Shown in pieces: positions 7,192 to 15,732 of a stretch of DNA of 38,268 nucleotides; positions within the stretch are counted from its first letter, which is position 1; each line of letters begins with the position of its first letter. Where the stretch lies: the NCBI GenBank assembly GCA_945886445.1, contig CAMCZG010000010.1, positions 1 through 38,268 of the forward strand. Direction: 5' to 3'. Source of the DNA: Bifidobacterium breve (lineage in GTDB: Bacteria; Actinomycetota; Acidimicrobiia; Acidimicrobiales; Ilumatobacteraceae). The notes under the pieces are model-generated. The model saw only the letters and a program-made list of their open reading frames with translations. It had not been told where the DNA came from and made no database searches. The translations under genes were made by a program, and so were the position numbers.

Positions 7192-8910
7192 TTAGAGGGA
7201 GACGGGGACAATGGCGAACTCATTCACGTCAATGAGCCCGAGGTCGGTAATGCGCAGGTCGGGAATGACCGACAGCCCAAGGAACGACAACGCCATAAAT
7301 GGTGCGTCGAGGGTGATGCCTAGTTCACGAGCAGCTTCCACTACGCGATCAATTTCTGCAGCTACTTCAAGAAGTGGCTTTGGGCTCATGAGCCCAGCAA
7401 TTGGCAACGCAACTTCGGCAACAACCTTGCCATCGACCACTACCACTTGCCCACCGCCCATTTCGGCGACACGAGCAATAGCAACCGACATATCGGCCGG
7501 CCCACTTGCATCGCGCGCGCCCACCACCATGATGTTGTGTGCATCGTGTGCAACGGTAGACGCAATTGCTCCACGCTGAATTCCGTAACCCGACACATAG
7601 GCAAGACCAATGCGGCCCGTTGCCTTGTGGCGTTCTACTACAGCAATACGTGCAATGTCATTAGCCTCATCGGACACATCCAAAATGAGCGACTTTGTAC
7701 GCACTGTTTTTGAGGTCACACCAATCACGCGTGCTTTGCCATTTGTTGGTTCTTCAATGGTGAGTTCTGCTGCACTGGGCACATGATGCAAGCGCACACG
7801 GTTGTACAAACTTTGTGGTGCCTCAAGTACGGGTACTGCACCAGGCTCTATAACACCATTGCGCGCAACAACTTTTCCACGTTGCAGTACGAGTGAAGGC
7901 TTGAAACCTTGCAGCGTGTCAAACACGGCAACGTCGGCCTGATAGCCCGGCCCCAGTTGACCCAAGTGAAAAAAGTTGTGATACATGGCTGGCAGAAATG
8001 ACGCAACAATAAGTGCGTCAATTTCATTGAGCCCACCTTCAACTGCGAGTCGCAAGCAATGGTTAATGTGTCCTTCATCGCGCAGTAGGTCTGGCTCGCG
8101 GTCGTCGCTGCAAAATGCAGTGCACATGGGGCCGTGTGAAAGAACCGTGGGCAAGAGTTCTAAAAGGTCTTGACACACCGAGCCTTGACGCAGAAAAACC
8201 CACATTCCTTTTTGGCGTTTTTCATGCGCTTCATCGAGTGCGAAACATTCGTGGTCGCTTTCAATACCTGCTGCCAAGTATGCATCGAGAGCTCGTCCTC
8301 GTAAACCTGGCGCATGACCATCGACCTTGCGCCAACCAGCCGAAGCGATGATGTCGCGGAACATGGGGTCGCCATTAATGACGGCTGGGTAGTTCATTAC
8401 TTCTGCAACGCCAATTGCACCGAGCTCATCAATAATTGTTTTTACATCGGCGGCGGAAAACGCAGCGCCCGCACTTTCAAAAGGAGACGCTGGCACACAC
8501 GACGAAGCAGCCACCCCAAACGTGAATGGCATTTTTTCTGCAGCGTCTACAAGTGCACGTATTCCCTCTAGGCCTGCCACGTTGGCAATTTCGTGCGGGT
8601 CGGCAGCAACCGCGGTTGTTCCATTTGGCAGCACCGCTTTGACATATTCGTCGACCCAAAGTTTCGATGACTCCAAATGCATGTGCGCATCGACAAAACC
8701 AGCAACAAGCGACGCGCCATCTACATTGATGATTTCATGCGCATCGCGCTCGCCCCAACCCACAACTACTCCATCGGCAATGGCGAGGTCGGTGGTGACC
8801 CATTCACGCGTCGTTGGCGAGAGTACTCGCCCACCTTTCAGCAAAATATCGGCGGGAACATCGCCTCGAGCGGCCGCTAAGGCATGAAGTGAAACGGGTG
8901 GGCGTGCCAT
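7192..8910 (-). CDS. ade: Adenine deaminase
   Basis: 572 residues, the usual length for AdeC-type adenine deaminase (adenine + water to hypoxanthine + ammonia), an amidohydrolase of purine salvage. Metal and active-site motifs are DAHMHLESS (74-82), ADPHEIANV (103-111), DGHAPGL (197-203), ESDHEC (217-222) and CSDDREP (267-273), all hallmarks of the family. The C-terminal part contains VAHDAHNIMVVGA and MGGGQVVVVDGKV, also typical. A -10 hexamer TATCGT lies six nt before the ATG. It is divergent from the NUDIX gene and 26 nt from the downstream GNAT gene. Confidence 0.95.
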   Translation of the reverse strand: MARPPVSLHALAAARGDVPADILLKGGRVLSPTTREWVTTDLAIADGVVVGWGERDAHEIINVDGASLVAGFVDAHMHLESSKLWVDEYVKAVLPNGTTAVAADPHEIANVAGLEGIRALVDAAEKMPFTFGVAASSCVPASPFESAGAAFSAADVKTIIDELGAIGVAEVMNYPAVINGDPMFRDIIASAGWRKVDGHAPGLRGRALDAYLAAGIESDHECFALDEAHEKRQKGMWVFLRQGSVCQDLLELLPTVLSHGPMCTAFCSDDREPDLLRDEGHINHCLRLAVEGGLNEIDALIVASFLPAMYHNFFHLGQLGPGYQADVAVFDTLQGFKPSLVLQRGKVVARNGVIEPGAVPVLEAPQSLYNRVRLHHVPSAAELTIEEPTNGKARVIGVTSKTVRTKSLILDVSDEANDIARIAVVERHKATGRIGLAYVSGYGIQRGAIASTVAHDAHNIMVVGARDASGPADMSVAIARVAEMGGGQVVVVDGKVVAEVALPIAGLMSPKPLLEVAAEIDRVVEAARELGITLDAPFMALSFLGLSVIPDLRITDLGLIDVNEFAIVPVSL

Positions 8911-8916
8911 ATGGAA

Positions 8917-8922
8917 ACGATA
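8917..8922 (-). promoter_or_regulatory. -10 hexamer TATCGT, leaderless start of ade
   Basis: TANNNT hexamer with TTCCAT (6 nt) before ATG 8910; no Shine-Dalgarno sequence is present in the short interval, consistent with a leaderless transcript. Confidence 0.5.
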
Positions 8923-8940
8923 GTGGGCATTGCGATCACA

Positions 8941-8946
8941 TAGGGT
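8941..8946 (+). promoter_or_regulatory. -10 hexamer TAGGGT before the NUDIX gene
   Basis: TANNNT hexamer seven nt before ATG 8954. The same stretch (AGGGTGAG) could instead be a Shine-Dalgarno site if transcription starts further upstream. Confidence 0.4.
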
Positions 8947-8953
8947 GAGACGT

Positions 8954-9427
8954 ATGGGATTACGTGATGGAGATGGTTGGGTGCGTTGTGATTGTGGCGG
9001 CCACCATTGGGGTTTATACGGTGCTGCTGGGTTGCTTTTGGTGCGCCGCGATACACCCGAACCTCACGTGCTCTTGCAGTTACGTGCTAACTGGACCCAC
9101 GGTGGCGGCACATGGGCTTTGCCTGGCGGGGCACTCGACTCGCATGAAGACTCCATTGCTGCGGCAAAACGTGAAGCATTTGAAGAAGTGGGCGTTCACG
9201 AACATCACCTCACTGTGGTGCACACCTACTCTGATGATCATGGACCATGGCGTTACGACACGGTGATTGCACACTGTCATGGTGATGCCAACGCCAGCAT
9301 CGCAAATGCTGAATCGGCAGATTTGCATTGGGTGCATATAGACGCGGTGCACACCTATGAGTTGCACCCAGGATTCGCATCATCGTGGCCCGACTTGCAC
9401 CCACTTGTTGTGGCTTCGCTCGAGTGA
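8954..9427 (+). CDS. NUDIX hydrolase
   Basis: 157 residues from ATG 8954. The Nudix box is complete: GGALDSHEDSIAAAKREAF followed by EEVGV (about residues 61-84), matching Gx5Ex7REUxEExGU with the catalytic Glu pair. The N-terminal CDCGGHHWGLYGAAGLLLV is the common start of an actinobacterial NUDIX subgroup; its two Cys and two His could bind a metal. NUDIX enzymes cleave nucleoside diphosphates linked to other moieties; the specific substrate is not evident. Its stop overlaps a possible GTG start of the next gene (GTGA at 9424-9427). Confidence 0.9.
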   Translation: MGLRDGDGWVRCDCGGHHWGLYGAAGLLLVRRDTPEPHVLLQLRANWTHGGGTWALPGGALDSHEDSIAAAKREAFEEVGVHEHHLTVVHTYSDDHGPWRYDTVIAHCHGDANASIANAESADLHWVHIDAVHTYELHPGFASSWPDLHPLVVASLE

Positions 9428-9456
9428 GCGCTTCTACAACTCATAGCGACTACCGC

Positions 9457-10308
9457 ATGAGTCGTAACGATTGGTTATTGCTACTTATACCTGGCCTCAT
9501 TTGGGGTTCAAGTTTCTTCTTCATTGCCGAAGGGCTCGACGCCTTTCAACCTGCGCTCATTACGCCCTTGCGCGTACTTTTTGGTTTTCTTGCACTCATC
9601 GCAATTCCACAGTCACGCAAGTACATTCCGAAAAAAGATCTTCCTTCTATTGCGCTACTCGGCGTGTTCTGGATCGCAATACCACTGAGCCTTTTTCCCT
9701 TTGCCGAACAACATGTATCGAGCAGTGTGACAGGCATGTTGAACGGCGCTACACCGTTGTTTGTTGCAACGGTTGCTTCACTGATGCACAAACGCTTTCC
9801 GCATCGCAATCAAATACTCGGGCTACTTGTTGGATTCTGCGGCGTCTTGCTCATTGCAATTCCCACGGCCAACAAAACTTCGTCAAGCGCGTTTGGTGTC
9901 GTGCTCATTATGAGTGCCTTGTGCTGCTACGGCATCGCACTCAACCTTGCGGTGCCGCTTCAGCAAAAGCACGGTGCGCTTCCCGTTATTGTTCGCGCCC
10001 AAGTAGTGGCCTTCGTTCTCACTGCCCCCTTTGGCATTGCTGCAATACCCAGCAGTTCCTTCGCCTGGCATTCGCTTTTCGCCATGGTGGGGTTAGGCGT
10101 TGGTGGCACCGGAATTGCCTATGCACTCACTACAACCCTGGCGGGTCGAGTGGGCAGTACTCGCACCTCGGTGACCACCTACATCATGCCGGTGGTGGCT
10201 TTATTTCTCGGAGCGGTCATTCGCAATGAAGTAGTAGCTGGGCTCTCGCTATTGGGTTGTGGCGTTGCGCTTGCTGGGGCATTTCTCACCAATCGCTCGC
10301 GCAAGTAG
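9457..10308 (+). CDS. EamA/DMT-family transporter
   Basis: 283 residues from ATG 9457; GTG 9424 is an equally possible start that would overlap the NUDIX stop and add 11 residues (VSASTTHSDYR) ahead of the first helix. About ten membrane helices in two similar halves. LIPGLIWGSSFFFIAEGLDAFQPALITPLRVLFG is the classical first EamA repeat, and GLGVGGTGIAYALTTTLAGRVGSTRTSVTTYIMPVVALFLG the second. Such proteins export amino acids or other metabolites; the substrate is unknown. Confidence 0.85.
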   Translation: MSRNDWLLLLIPGLIWGSSFFFIAEGLDAFQPALITPLRVLFGFLALIAIPQSRKYIPKKDLPSIALLGVFWIAIPLSLFPFAEQHVSSSVTGMLNGATPLFVATVASLMHKRFPHRNQILGLLVGFCGVLLIAIPTANKTSSSAFGVVLIMSALCCYGIALNLAVPLQQKHGALPVIVRAQVVAFVLTAPFGIAAIPSSSFAWHSLFAMVGLGVGGTGIAYALTTTLAGRVGSTRTSVTTYIMPVVALFLGAVIRNEVVAGLSLLGCGVALAGAFLTNRSRK

Positions 10309-10329
10309 CCCACTCGGCCTCTATTTCAC

Positions 10330-10335
10330 TAAGGT
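10330..10335 (+). promoter_or_regulatory. -10 hexamer TAAGGT, leaderless start
   Basis: TANNNT hexamer with CGAGCC (6 nt) before ATG 10342. AAGG within it is a weak alternative ribosome site. Confidence 0.45.
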
Positions 10336-10341
10336 CGAGCC

Positions 10342-10836
10342 ATGAGCGAACTTGTCATTCCGCGCTTCGGCGAACTCTTGTCTCCTTACATCTCACAGGT
10401 TCCACCAGAAATTACCCCGCGTTTTCTGGCGCTACTTGAGCGAGGTGCAGCATCGCGATATCGCGGTTGGGCAGAAATGCTTCCTGAACATGCTGAAGGT
10501 CTCATGAAGTGTTCTGAAGCAGAAGATGAAATTGCGAACCGCATTGAAGGCGCATTTCATTTAGATGAATCGTTGCGCGAGAAGTTGGAAGCTCCACTTC
10601 CCGGCGCACTCGATACGTATTACGAAGTGTTTGCTCAATTTTCTGTGTGGGATCAACTTCGCATTCAGGCCAACGCCGAGCGTCAAGGTGCAGGTGCATG
10701 GCAACGTATTGCAGGCACGCACCCCGACCCACAAGTCATTGAAGTTTTGAATTCGTGCTCAGCTCTTGAGTTAGAAAGCGCTGACTACATGGACGCACTT
10801 ATTGAAGCCCACGCACCCGATCGTGTTTCTAACTAA
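10342..10836 (+). CDS. Unknown helical protein, possibly ferritin-like
   Basis: 164 residues, no signal peptide or membrane helix. I do not recognise a named family. It is predicted mostly helical with regularly placed Glu and His: GWAEMLPEHAEGLMKCSEAEDEIANRIEGAF (about 42-72), YYEVFAQFSVWDQLRIQANAERQGAGAWQRIA (about 92-123) and NSCSALELESADYMDALIEAH (about 136-156). The Glu spacing in three long helices resembles ferritin-like or related four-helix bundles, but no clear ExxH metal pair is visible. It ends overlapping the convergent SDR gene by 8 nt. Confidence 0.6.
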   Translation: MSELVIPRFGELLSPYISQVPPEITPRFLALLERGAASRYRGWAEMLPEHAEGLMKCSEAEDEIANRIEGAFHLDESLREKLEAPLPGALDTYYEVFAQFSVWDQLRIQANAERQGAGAWQRIAGTHPDPQVIEVLNSCSALELESADYMDALIEAHAPDRVSN

Positions 10837-11470
10837 ATAGAGCTGGTGGAATTTCAGTTTCGCCGGCTTCAATTCCAGCGATAATGCGCTCGGCAACCGA
10901 TGCGGGGCTCAGGCCCTCTTTCATTGCAGGTGCTTGACCATACAAAGGTCGTGTTGCTAAGCCCGTTTCAGTATGTGGAGGGCGTGCGTCGAGAACGCTA
11001 ATTTTCTTTGAACGCAACTCGCGGCGCAACACTGCACAACTTGCCGACAGGCCTGCTTTTGCTGCGGTGTAAGCAGCCATTCCCAACGTTGCAAAATCGA
11101 CCACAGCTCCTGTGATGACCGTAATATTTCCACCCTCGCGAATATGGGGTACAAGATCATTCAGAACCTGCAACGGCGCTACGAGGTCAACATCAATGAG
11201 TTGCGCAATATCGGCGCTATTGAGGGTTCCGTGAATACCAAAACCAACGACCCCACTCGCAATAATGACGCCGTCAACACCATCGTGGGCAACAACAAGT
11301 TCGCACAACTGGCGGCGCGCATCTTCGTTCGTAATATCGAGTCCGAAAGGGCCACTCTTAGCTATTGCAATAACCTCAGCGCCCTTCTCATTCAGGGCTT
11401 CAACCAGCGCGCTGCCGAGCCCGCCACTTGCACCAATTATGAGAAATCTGTGATTACGCATTTCAGTCAT
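10829..11470 (-). CDS. Short-chain dehydrogenase/reductase-like protein
   Basis: 213 residues from ATG 11470 (ATG 11461 also possible; an upstream frame to 11518 lacks support). The nucleotide-binding motif GASGGLGSAL follows strand FLII near the N-terminus. Tyr-x3-Lys is present as YTAAK. The segment that should hold the catalytic Ser, about 13 residues before the Tyr, reads VITGAVVDF, with Gly/Thr instead of Ser. The protein could therefore be a low-activity or non-catalytic SDR, or use the Thr. Same strand as, and 68 nt downstream of, the DoxX gene. Confidence 0.8.
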   Translation of the reverse strand: MTEMRNHRFLIIGASGGLGSALVEALNEKGAEVIAIAKSGPFGLDITNEDARRQLCELVVAHDGVDGVIIASGVVGFGIHGTLNSADIAQLIDVDLVAPLQVLNDLVPHIREGGNITVITGAVVDFATLGMAAYTAAKAGLSASCAVLRRELRSKKISVLDARPPHTETGLATRPLYGQAPAMKEGLSPASVAERIIAGIEAGETEIPPALFS

Positions 11471-11538
11471 TCGGTGAGTCTTGTTGGTAGTGATTGGCGA
11501 ACACGAACTGTGCGCCAACCACTACCTGACAAATTTTT

Positions 11539-11958
11539 CTAGAACAGCCCGTCTGTGAGCATTGGCCCAATAACGCGCACGCCTGCTTCTGCATTAGCAA
11601 GTGCTGCAAACATCACCAATGCGCCACCGGCCATTGAGATGTTTTTGAAGAATGCAATTTGTTCCATTTGCTTTTGCTGTGGGTCTGTTTGTGTCCAAAA
11701 GTTGTGAAACATCACAGCCATAATGACGAGCAATACAGCAAGCACTAGCGCACCAAGGTCGGCGTATACGCCAAGAATAATTGATGCTGCGGCAAGCAAG
11801 AAAAATACGCCAGACAAAATGACTGATGCTTTTGCTGCGGGAACTTTCTTGAACTGGGCATAGCCAGTCATGTGTTCAGCTTTAGCGATGTGATTTATGC
11901 CCGACGCAACGAAAATAAGCGCGAACAAGACACGTCCAATAACGAGTACTGCATCCAT
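11539..11958 (-). CDS. DoxX-family membrane protein
   Basis: 139 residues from ATG 11958, chosen over an in-frame TTG at 11970 because GGAGG lies five nt upstream of the ATG. Four membrane helices: VLVIGRVLFALIFVASGINHI, ASVILSGVFFLLAAASIIL, ADLGALVLAVLLVIMAVMFH and a C-terminal helix in ISMAGGALVMFAALA. The SGINHIAK start and FHNFWTQTDPQQKQMEQIAFFKNISMAGGAL segment are characteristic of DoxX/DoxD-like proteins, whose role is poorly defined (thiosulfate:quinone oxidoreductase subunit in archaea, redox complexes in mycobacteria). A second DoxX-like gene lies at 26583. Confidence 0.85.
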   Translation of the reverse strand: MDAVLVIGRVLFALIFVASGINHIAKAEHMTGYAQFKKVPAAKASVILSGVFFLLAAASIILGVYADLGALVLAVLLVIMAVMFHNFWTQTDPQQKQMEQIAFFKNISMAGGALVMFAALANAEAGVRVIGPMLTDGLF

Positions 11959-12006
11959 GGGATCCTCCAAATAAATGAATAACCCCGCCCAGAGGCAGAT
12001 TAGTTA

Positions 12007-12528
12007 CTACTTCGGCTGATATCCGCCATGCTTCGTGCCAACCGATGGAGGCTCATACAAATACGGAGCCGGAAGCTCCATACCTGCATCGGCCAAGCGC
12101 CAGCCCCATTGGCTGGAAACAAGCCAATGCTTGGCTTTCCAGGTTCCGTCGTCATCAGGCACAAAAGTAGCTTCGTAAACTCCGCCCTGATTTCCCCACG
12201 CCATGGTGGTGACAAAATAAGCAGTTACCTGTGCTTTTGTGGCGCTTTTATTCACCAGAACCGACACGTTGGTGGCGTTGTGGCGATGACCATCGGCTTT
12301 AATAGGGCCGTACACCGCACGAATTTTCTCTTCGGTGTCGAGCAACAAGTTCTTGCCGCTGCCTGGCGGATAATTAGCGACTTCAAGCACCACGTTCTTC
12401 GTGAATACCTCATTGATGAGCAAATCGATGTTGTTGTTGTCGATTGCATGAAAATAGCGATTAAACGCATACCGAACTGCTTCAATTGCTTCAAGACGTG
12501 CAACACGCTTTTCTAGATCACTGCTCAT
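12007..12528 (-). CDS. SnoaL-like (NTF2-fold) domain protein
   Basis: 173 residues. N-terminal coiled helix MSSDLEKRVARLEAIEAVRYAFNRYFHAID, then NNNIDLLINEVFTKNVVLEV, IRAVYGPI, HRHNATNVSVLVNKSATKAQVTAYFVTTMAW and GGVYEATFVPDDDGTWKAKHWLV: the order of elements in SnoaL_4-type NTF2 folds (dehydratases, isomerases, dioxygenase small subunits). A purine-rich GGGGGG precedes the start. It is divergent from the alkyl sulfatase gene, with 85 nt between starts. Substrate unknown. Confidence 0.8.
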   Translation of the reverse strand: MSSDLEKRVARLEAIEAVRYAFNRYFHAIDNNNIDLLINEVFTKNVVLEVANYPPGSGKNLLLDTEEKIRAVYGPIKADGHRHNATNVSVLVNKSATKAQVTAYFVTTMAWGNQGGVYEATFVPDDDGTWKAKHWLVSSQWGWRLADAGMELPAPYLYEPPSVGTKHGGYQPK

Positions 12529-12601
12529 TGGCCCCCCAGTATTGGTGAATCAGCCCATAATAAGCCAAGTTCACACCGAATGGTGAGTCGGAAACGCACA
12601 G

Positions 12602-12607
12602 TAGAAT
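12602..12607 (+). promoter_or_regulatory. -10 hexamer TAGAAT, leaderless start of alkyl sulfatase
   Basis: Five of six bases match TATAAT; TGCCTA (6 nt) separates it from GTG 12614. No Shine-Dalgarno is present, so a leaderless mRNA is likely and supports the GTG start. Confidence 0.55.
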
Positions 12608-12613
12608 TGCCTA

Positions 12614-14515
12614 GTGCCACCTCAGGAACACGCAAACGACGCTAGCCAACATACGCAAAAGCTCAATGCGCAGGTCGTTGCACCCAATAGCCAAAGCGAC
12701 TTCGACAATGCTCAGCGGGGTTTCATTGCGCAATGGCCAGGAGGCCGCATTGAAGACGCCAAAGGCCGCATGGTGTACGACATCAGCCGCTACGAGTTCA
12801 TTGCGCAGGGCTCCCCTAGCCCCAGCACCGTCAACCCGAGTTTGTGGCGTCAAGCACAACTCAATGTCATTCATGGACTCTTTGAAGTAGCGCCCAATGT
12901 GTGGCAAGTGCGTGGCTACGACATTTCGAACATCACTTTCATTGCAGGCGATACGGGGTGGGTTGTTATCGACCCACTCACCAATGAAAATACCGCTCGT
13001 ATTTCGCTCGAACTAGCTAACAAACATTTAGGCGCACGGCCCGTTACCGCAGTCATATACACGCATTCTCATATCGACCATTTTGGTGGCGTGCTCGGTG
13101 TCACCACTCAGGCCGAGGTTGATGCCGGCAAGTGCAGAGTCATTGCCCCTGAAGGTTTTTTGCATGAAACAGTGTCGGAAAATGTCATTGCCGGCCCCGC
13201 CATGGCACGACGCAGCGGTTACCAATTTGGATCACAGCTCCCTGCAGCAGCTACTGGCCATATTGATTCTGGTTTAGGAAAATCAGTTCCCCTCGGTGCA
13301 TCAGGGCTCATTGCGCCTACCGAAGACATCACATATACAGGTGAAGAACTTGTAGTCGATGGCGTACGCATTGTTTTCCAACTCACGCCAGACACTGAAG
13401 CACCTGCTGAAATGAATTTCTTCTTTCCTGACCATGGATGGTTGTGCATGGCAGAAAATTGCACACATACCATGCACAACCTTGTGCCTATTCGTGGTGC
13501 TCAAGTGCGAGATGCGCTCAGTTGGTCGAAGTACATCAATGAAAGCATTGAACTCTTTGGCGCAAACACTTCGTTGATGTTTGCTTCTCACCACTGGCCG
13601 CGATGGGGAAATGCCGACATTGTTCACTTCCTCACACTGCAACGCGACCTGTATCGCTGGATGCATGATCAAACAATGCGCCTTGCAAACCACGGCTACG
13701 TAGCTTCTGAAATTGCCGAGATGCTCACGCTGCCAGAAGATTTTCTTGAGCACAGTCATACTCGTGGTTACTACGGCGACCTCGTGCATAACGTCAAGGC
13801 TGTTTACCAGCGGTACCTCAGCTGGTACGACGCCAACCCAGCCAACCTTCATAAATTGCCACCAAGTGATGCAGGCAAGAAATACGTTGAACTAGCCGGA
13901 GGCGAAGCAGCCCTTTTGCTGAGTGCCCGCGGCGCATTTGAGCGTGGCGAGTATCGCTGGGTTGCAGAGTTACTCAACCATCTCATTTTCGCCAACCCCG
14001 AGAACTCTGAAGCACGCCACTTGCAAGCCGACGCATTTGAGCAGCTGGGTTACCAGGCTGAGTCTTCTACCTTTCGCAATTCATATCTCATGGGCGCTCA
14101 AGAACTTCGCCAAGGCCCACCTCCAGCGGCCCGAACACAAATTCGCGCTAAAGGTTTGCTCTTAGCAATGACCATTCAGCAAGTGTTCGACACACTCGCC
14201 GTTCGTTTTAAATCAGATGAAGCAGCCGGGGTTTCACTGTCGTTGAATTGGACCTTTACCGACATTGAAGAGAAATGGCTTCTTGGCATCTCGCACCGCA
14301 CGCTATTTTCAACGCCAGGTCGTCACGACCCACAGGCGGCTGCGTCAATTACCACTACTCGCCGCACTTTGCTTGAAGTCATTTCACAAAGCACCACCTT
14401 CCTCGACGAAATACAAGCGGGAAATATCTCTATTGAAGGTGATGCCACCGCACTCATTACCGTGCTTGGCGACCTCGACACCTTCCAAACCAACTTTGCC
14501 ATTGTTGAGCCATAA
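12614..14515 (+). CDS. Alkyl sulfatase, SdsA1/BDS1 type (metallo-beta-lactamase fold)
   Basis: 633 residues. The MBL motif THSHIDHFGG (150-159) gives His151, His153, Asp155 and His156; Glu262, Glu281 and His326 (in FASHHWPRWG) complete a two-zinc site. All seven lie at a constant offset of 18 from the ligands I recall for Pseudomonas SdsA1. A helical dimerisation region follows (about 360-500, with the GGEAALLLSARGAFERGEYRWVAELLNHLIFANP run), then a C-terminal SCP2-like domain (about 515-630). Family members hydrolyse primary alkyl sulfates such as SDS to alcohol plus sulfate. Unlike secreted SdsA1, no signal peptide is visible, so it is probably cytoplasmic. Confidence 0.92.
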   Translation: MPPQEHANDASQHTQKLNAQVVAPNSQSDFDNAQRGFIAQWPGGRIEDAKGRMVYDISRYEFIAQGSPSPSTVNPSLWRQAQLNVIHGLFEVAPNVWQVRGYDISNITFIAGDTGWVVIDPLTNENTARISLELANKHLGARPVTAVIYTHSHIDHFGGVLGVTTQAEVDAGKCRVIAPEGFLHETVSENVIAGPAMARRSGYQFGSQLPAAATGHIDSGLGKSVPLGASGLIAPTEDITYTGEELVVDGVRIVFQLTPDTEAPAEMNFFFPDHGWLCMAENCTHTMHNLVPIRGAQVRDALSWSKYINESIELFGANTSLMFASHHWPRWGNADIVHFLTLQRDLYRWMHDQTMRLANHGYVASEIAEMLTLPEDFLEHSHTRGYYGDLVHNVKAVYQRYLSWYDANPANLHKLPPSDAGKKYVELAGGEAALLLSARGAFERGEYRWVAELLNHLIFANPENSEARHLQADAFEQLGYQAESSTFRNSYLMGAQELRQGPPPAARTQIRAKGLLLAMTIQQVFDTLAVRFKSDEAAGVSLSLNWTFTDIEEKWLLGISHRTLFSTPGRHDPQAAASITTTRRTLLEVISQSTTFLDEIQAGNISIEGDATALITVLGDLDTFQTNFAIVEP

Positions 14516-14536
14516 CTTCTGCTCCGCATCATCGGC

Positions 14537-14542
14537 TACGGT
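14537..14542 (+). promoter_or_regulatory. -10 hexamer TACGGT, leaderless start
   Basis: TANNNT hexamer with GAACAC (6 nt) before ATG 14549, inside the 33-nt gap after the alkyl sulfatase gene. Confidence 0.45.
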
Positions 14543-14548
14543 GAACAC

Positions 14549-15052
14549 ATGGCAAGAGATGCAGAACACCTAGAAGATTGTTGGCTCGACGACGACCTGC
14601 GTGAGCGACTACTCAATACGCAAATTGAGTGCACCTTTATATGGACCAACAAAGCTGGCCAACCTTTTGGTGTGGCCATGAGTTACCTCTGGCGTAACGG
14701 CAGCATTTGGCTGACAGCTGCTGCTACCCGCCCACGTGTTGCGGCAATTCGTCGCACCGGTTATGCAGCCGTCATGATCTCTTCTGTTGGTACCGACATA
14801 GGGCCAGGAAAAACAGTGTCACTGCGCGGACCCTGCATTGTGCACGACGACCGCGCAACGCGCGACTGGATGCTTCCTGAACTTGCTAACGCTGTGCGCC
14901 CCGATAACCCAGCGGGCGCTGCAGCATTTCTTGAGCACCTCGACTCACCAGGGCGCATCGTGATTGAAGTCAAGCCCGAGTACAAACTTGACTTCGACTC
15001 TAAAAAAATGTGGAAAGACCGTCCCGACGCGGCTCCACCTGGCCGGCTCTAA
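14549..15052 (+). CDS. Pyridoxamine 5'-phosphate oxidase-like split-barrel protein
   Basis: 167 residues. IECTFIWTNKAGQPFGVAMSYLWRNGSIWLTAAATRPRVAAIRRTGYAAVMISSVG is the split-barrel core that binds FMN or F420 in this superfamily, followed by KTVSLRGPCIVHDD and a C-terminal IVIEVKPEYKLDFDSKKMW segment. It could be an FMN/F420-dependent oxidoreductase or a flavin carrier; the cofactor cannot be decided by eye. It is clearly paralogous to the protein encoded at 32197-32688. Its 3' end overlaps the convergent acetyltransferase gene by 4 nt. Confidence 0.8.
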   Translation: MARDAEHLEDCWLDDDLRERLLNTQIECTFIWTNKAGQPFGVAMSYLWRNGSIWLTAAATRPRVAAIRRTGYAAVMISSVGTDIGPGKTVSLRGPCIVHDDRATRDWMLPELANAVRPDNPAGAAAFLEHLDSPGRIVIEVKPEYKLDFDSKKMWKDRPDAAPPGRL

Positions 15053-15732
15053 CTAACTAGCGCATCCTCTTTGGGTACATCGTAATTCACTTTGCGCATC
15101 ACAGTGACTAGCCGAACATCTTGCGCTGTGGCCTCTGCCATCGTGATGTTTTTTCTGATGCTGAGCACTTCGCCTACTACACGAGAAAGTGCCCGTGCAC
15201 GCTTTTCGCCAACGGCGTTTACTTCACCTATCCAAAAATCGTTTCCCGTGACCCTACAAACTTCGTCAATATGGTTACGTAGTGCAAGCGATACTTCACC
15301 AGTGCGGAATTGACGCTCAATATTCATATGCACACTGATATTTGGCCAAATTGTTTGGGTGCGCCGAAACGACCAAGCGTTTCTGGCATCCCTCACCCGA
15401 TTTCGGTAGAAGGCCCACGATTGAGCATCAACTAAACGCGCTGCTCGCATTAAACACACAATCAAAATGAGTCGAAGGCTTCGTGTTGTCACCCACCGAT
15501 CGAGGCTCTTCAGCTCATCGCAGATTAGTACGTAACCCACTACCTGATGATCCACTACTGCAACCACCGAATATTTCGCGTCTGATCGCAAGTACCAACC
15601 AATACAAAGATCTTCATATTGTTTAATCCGTTTCAGGGAAAACGGGAGCGGATCACCGAGGCACATTGATGATTGAAAAAGTCGCGCTACTTCGCTGGAG
15701 TAATTGGTTGCCGGTTCAAGCCTGACACTCAC
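15049..15732 (-). CDS. Putative N-acetyltransferase in glycan operon
   Basis: 227 residues; GTG start overlapping the upstream glycosyltransferase stop (GTGA at 15729-15732). A GNAT-like pattern is visible: VARLFQSSMC at the start, SVVAVVDHQVVGYVLICDE as the central strands, and NISVHMNIERQFRTGEVSLALRNHIDEVC as the acetyl-CoA-binding helix region, though the usual Gly-rich loop is weak. It closes the seven-gene glycan operon and could acetylate a sugar or lipid-linked intermediate. The family call is tentative; the assignment to the operon is firm. Confidence 0.6.
   Translation of the reverse strand: MSVRLEPATNYSSEVARLFQSSMCLGDPLPFSLKRIKQYEDLCIGWYLRSDAKYSVVAVVDHQVVGYVLICDELKSLDRWVTTRSLRLILIVCLMRAARLVDAQSWAFYRNRVRDARNAWSFRRTQTIWPNISVHMNIERQFRTGEVSLALRNHIDEVCRVTGNDFWIGEVNAVGEKRARALSRVVGEVLSIRKNITMAEATAQDVRLVTVMRKVNYDVPKEDALVS

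Noticed and set aside
8522-8887. Long plus-strand open frame opposite the adenine deaminase gene
   Set aside because: It is the mirror of a gene with full family motifs; its translation is low-complexity and matches nothing.
13301-13852. Minus-strand open frame opposite the alkyl sulfatase
   Set aside because: Antisense to zinc-ligand coding sequence; no recognisable protein features.
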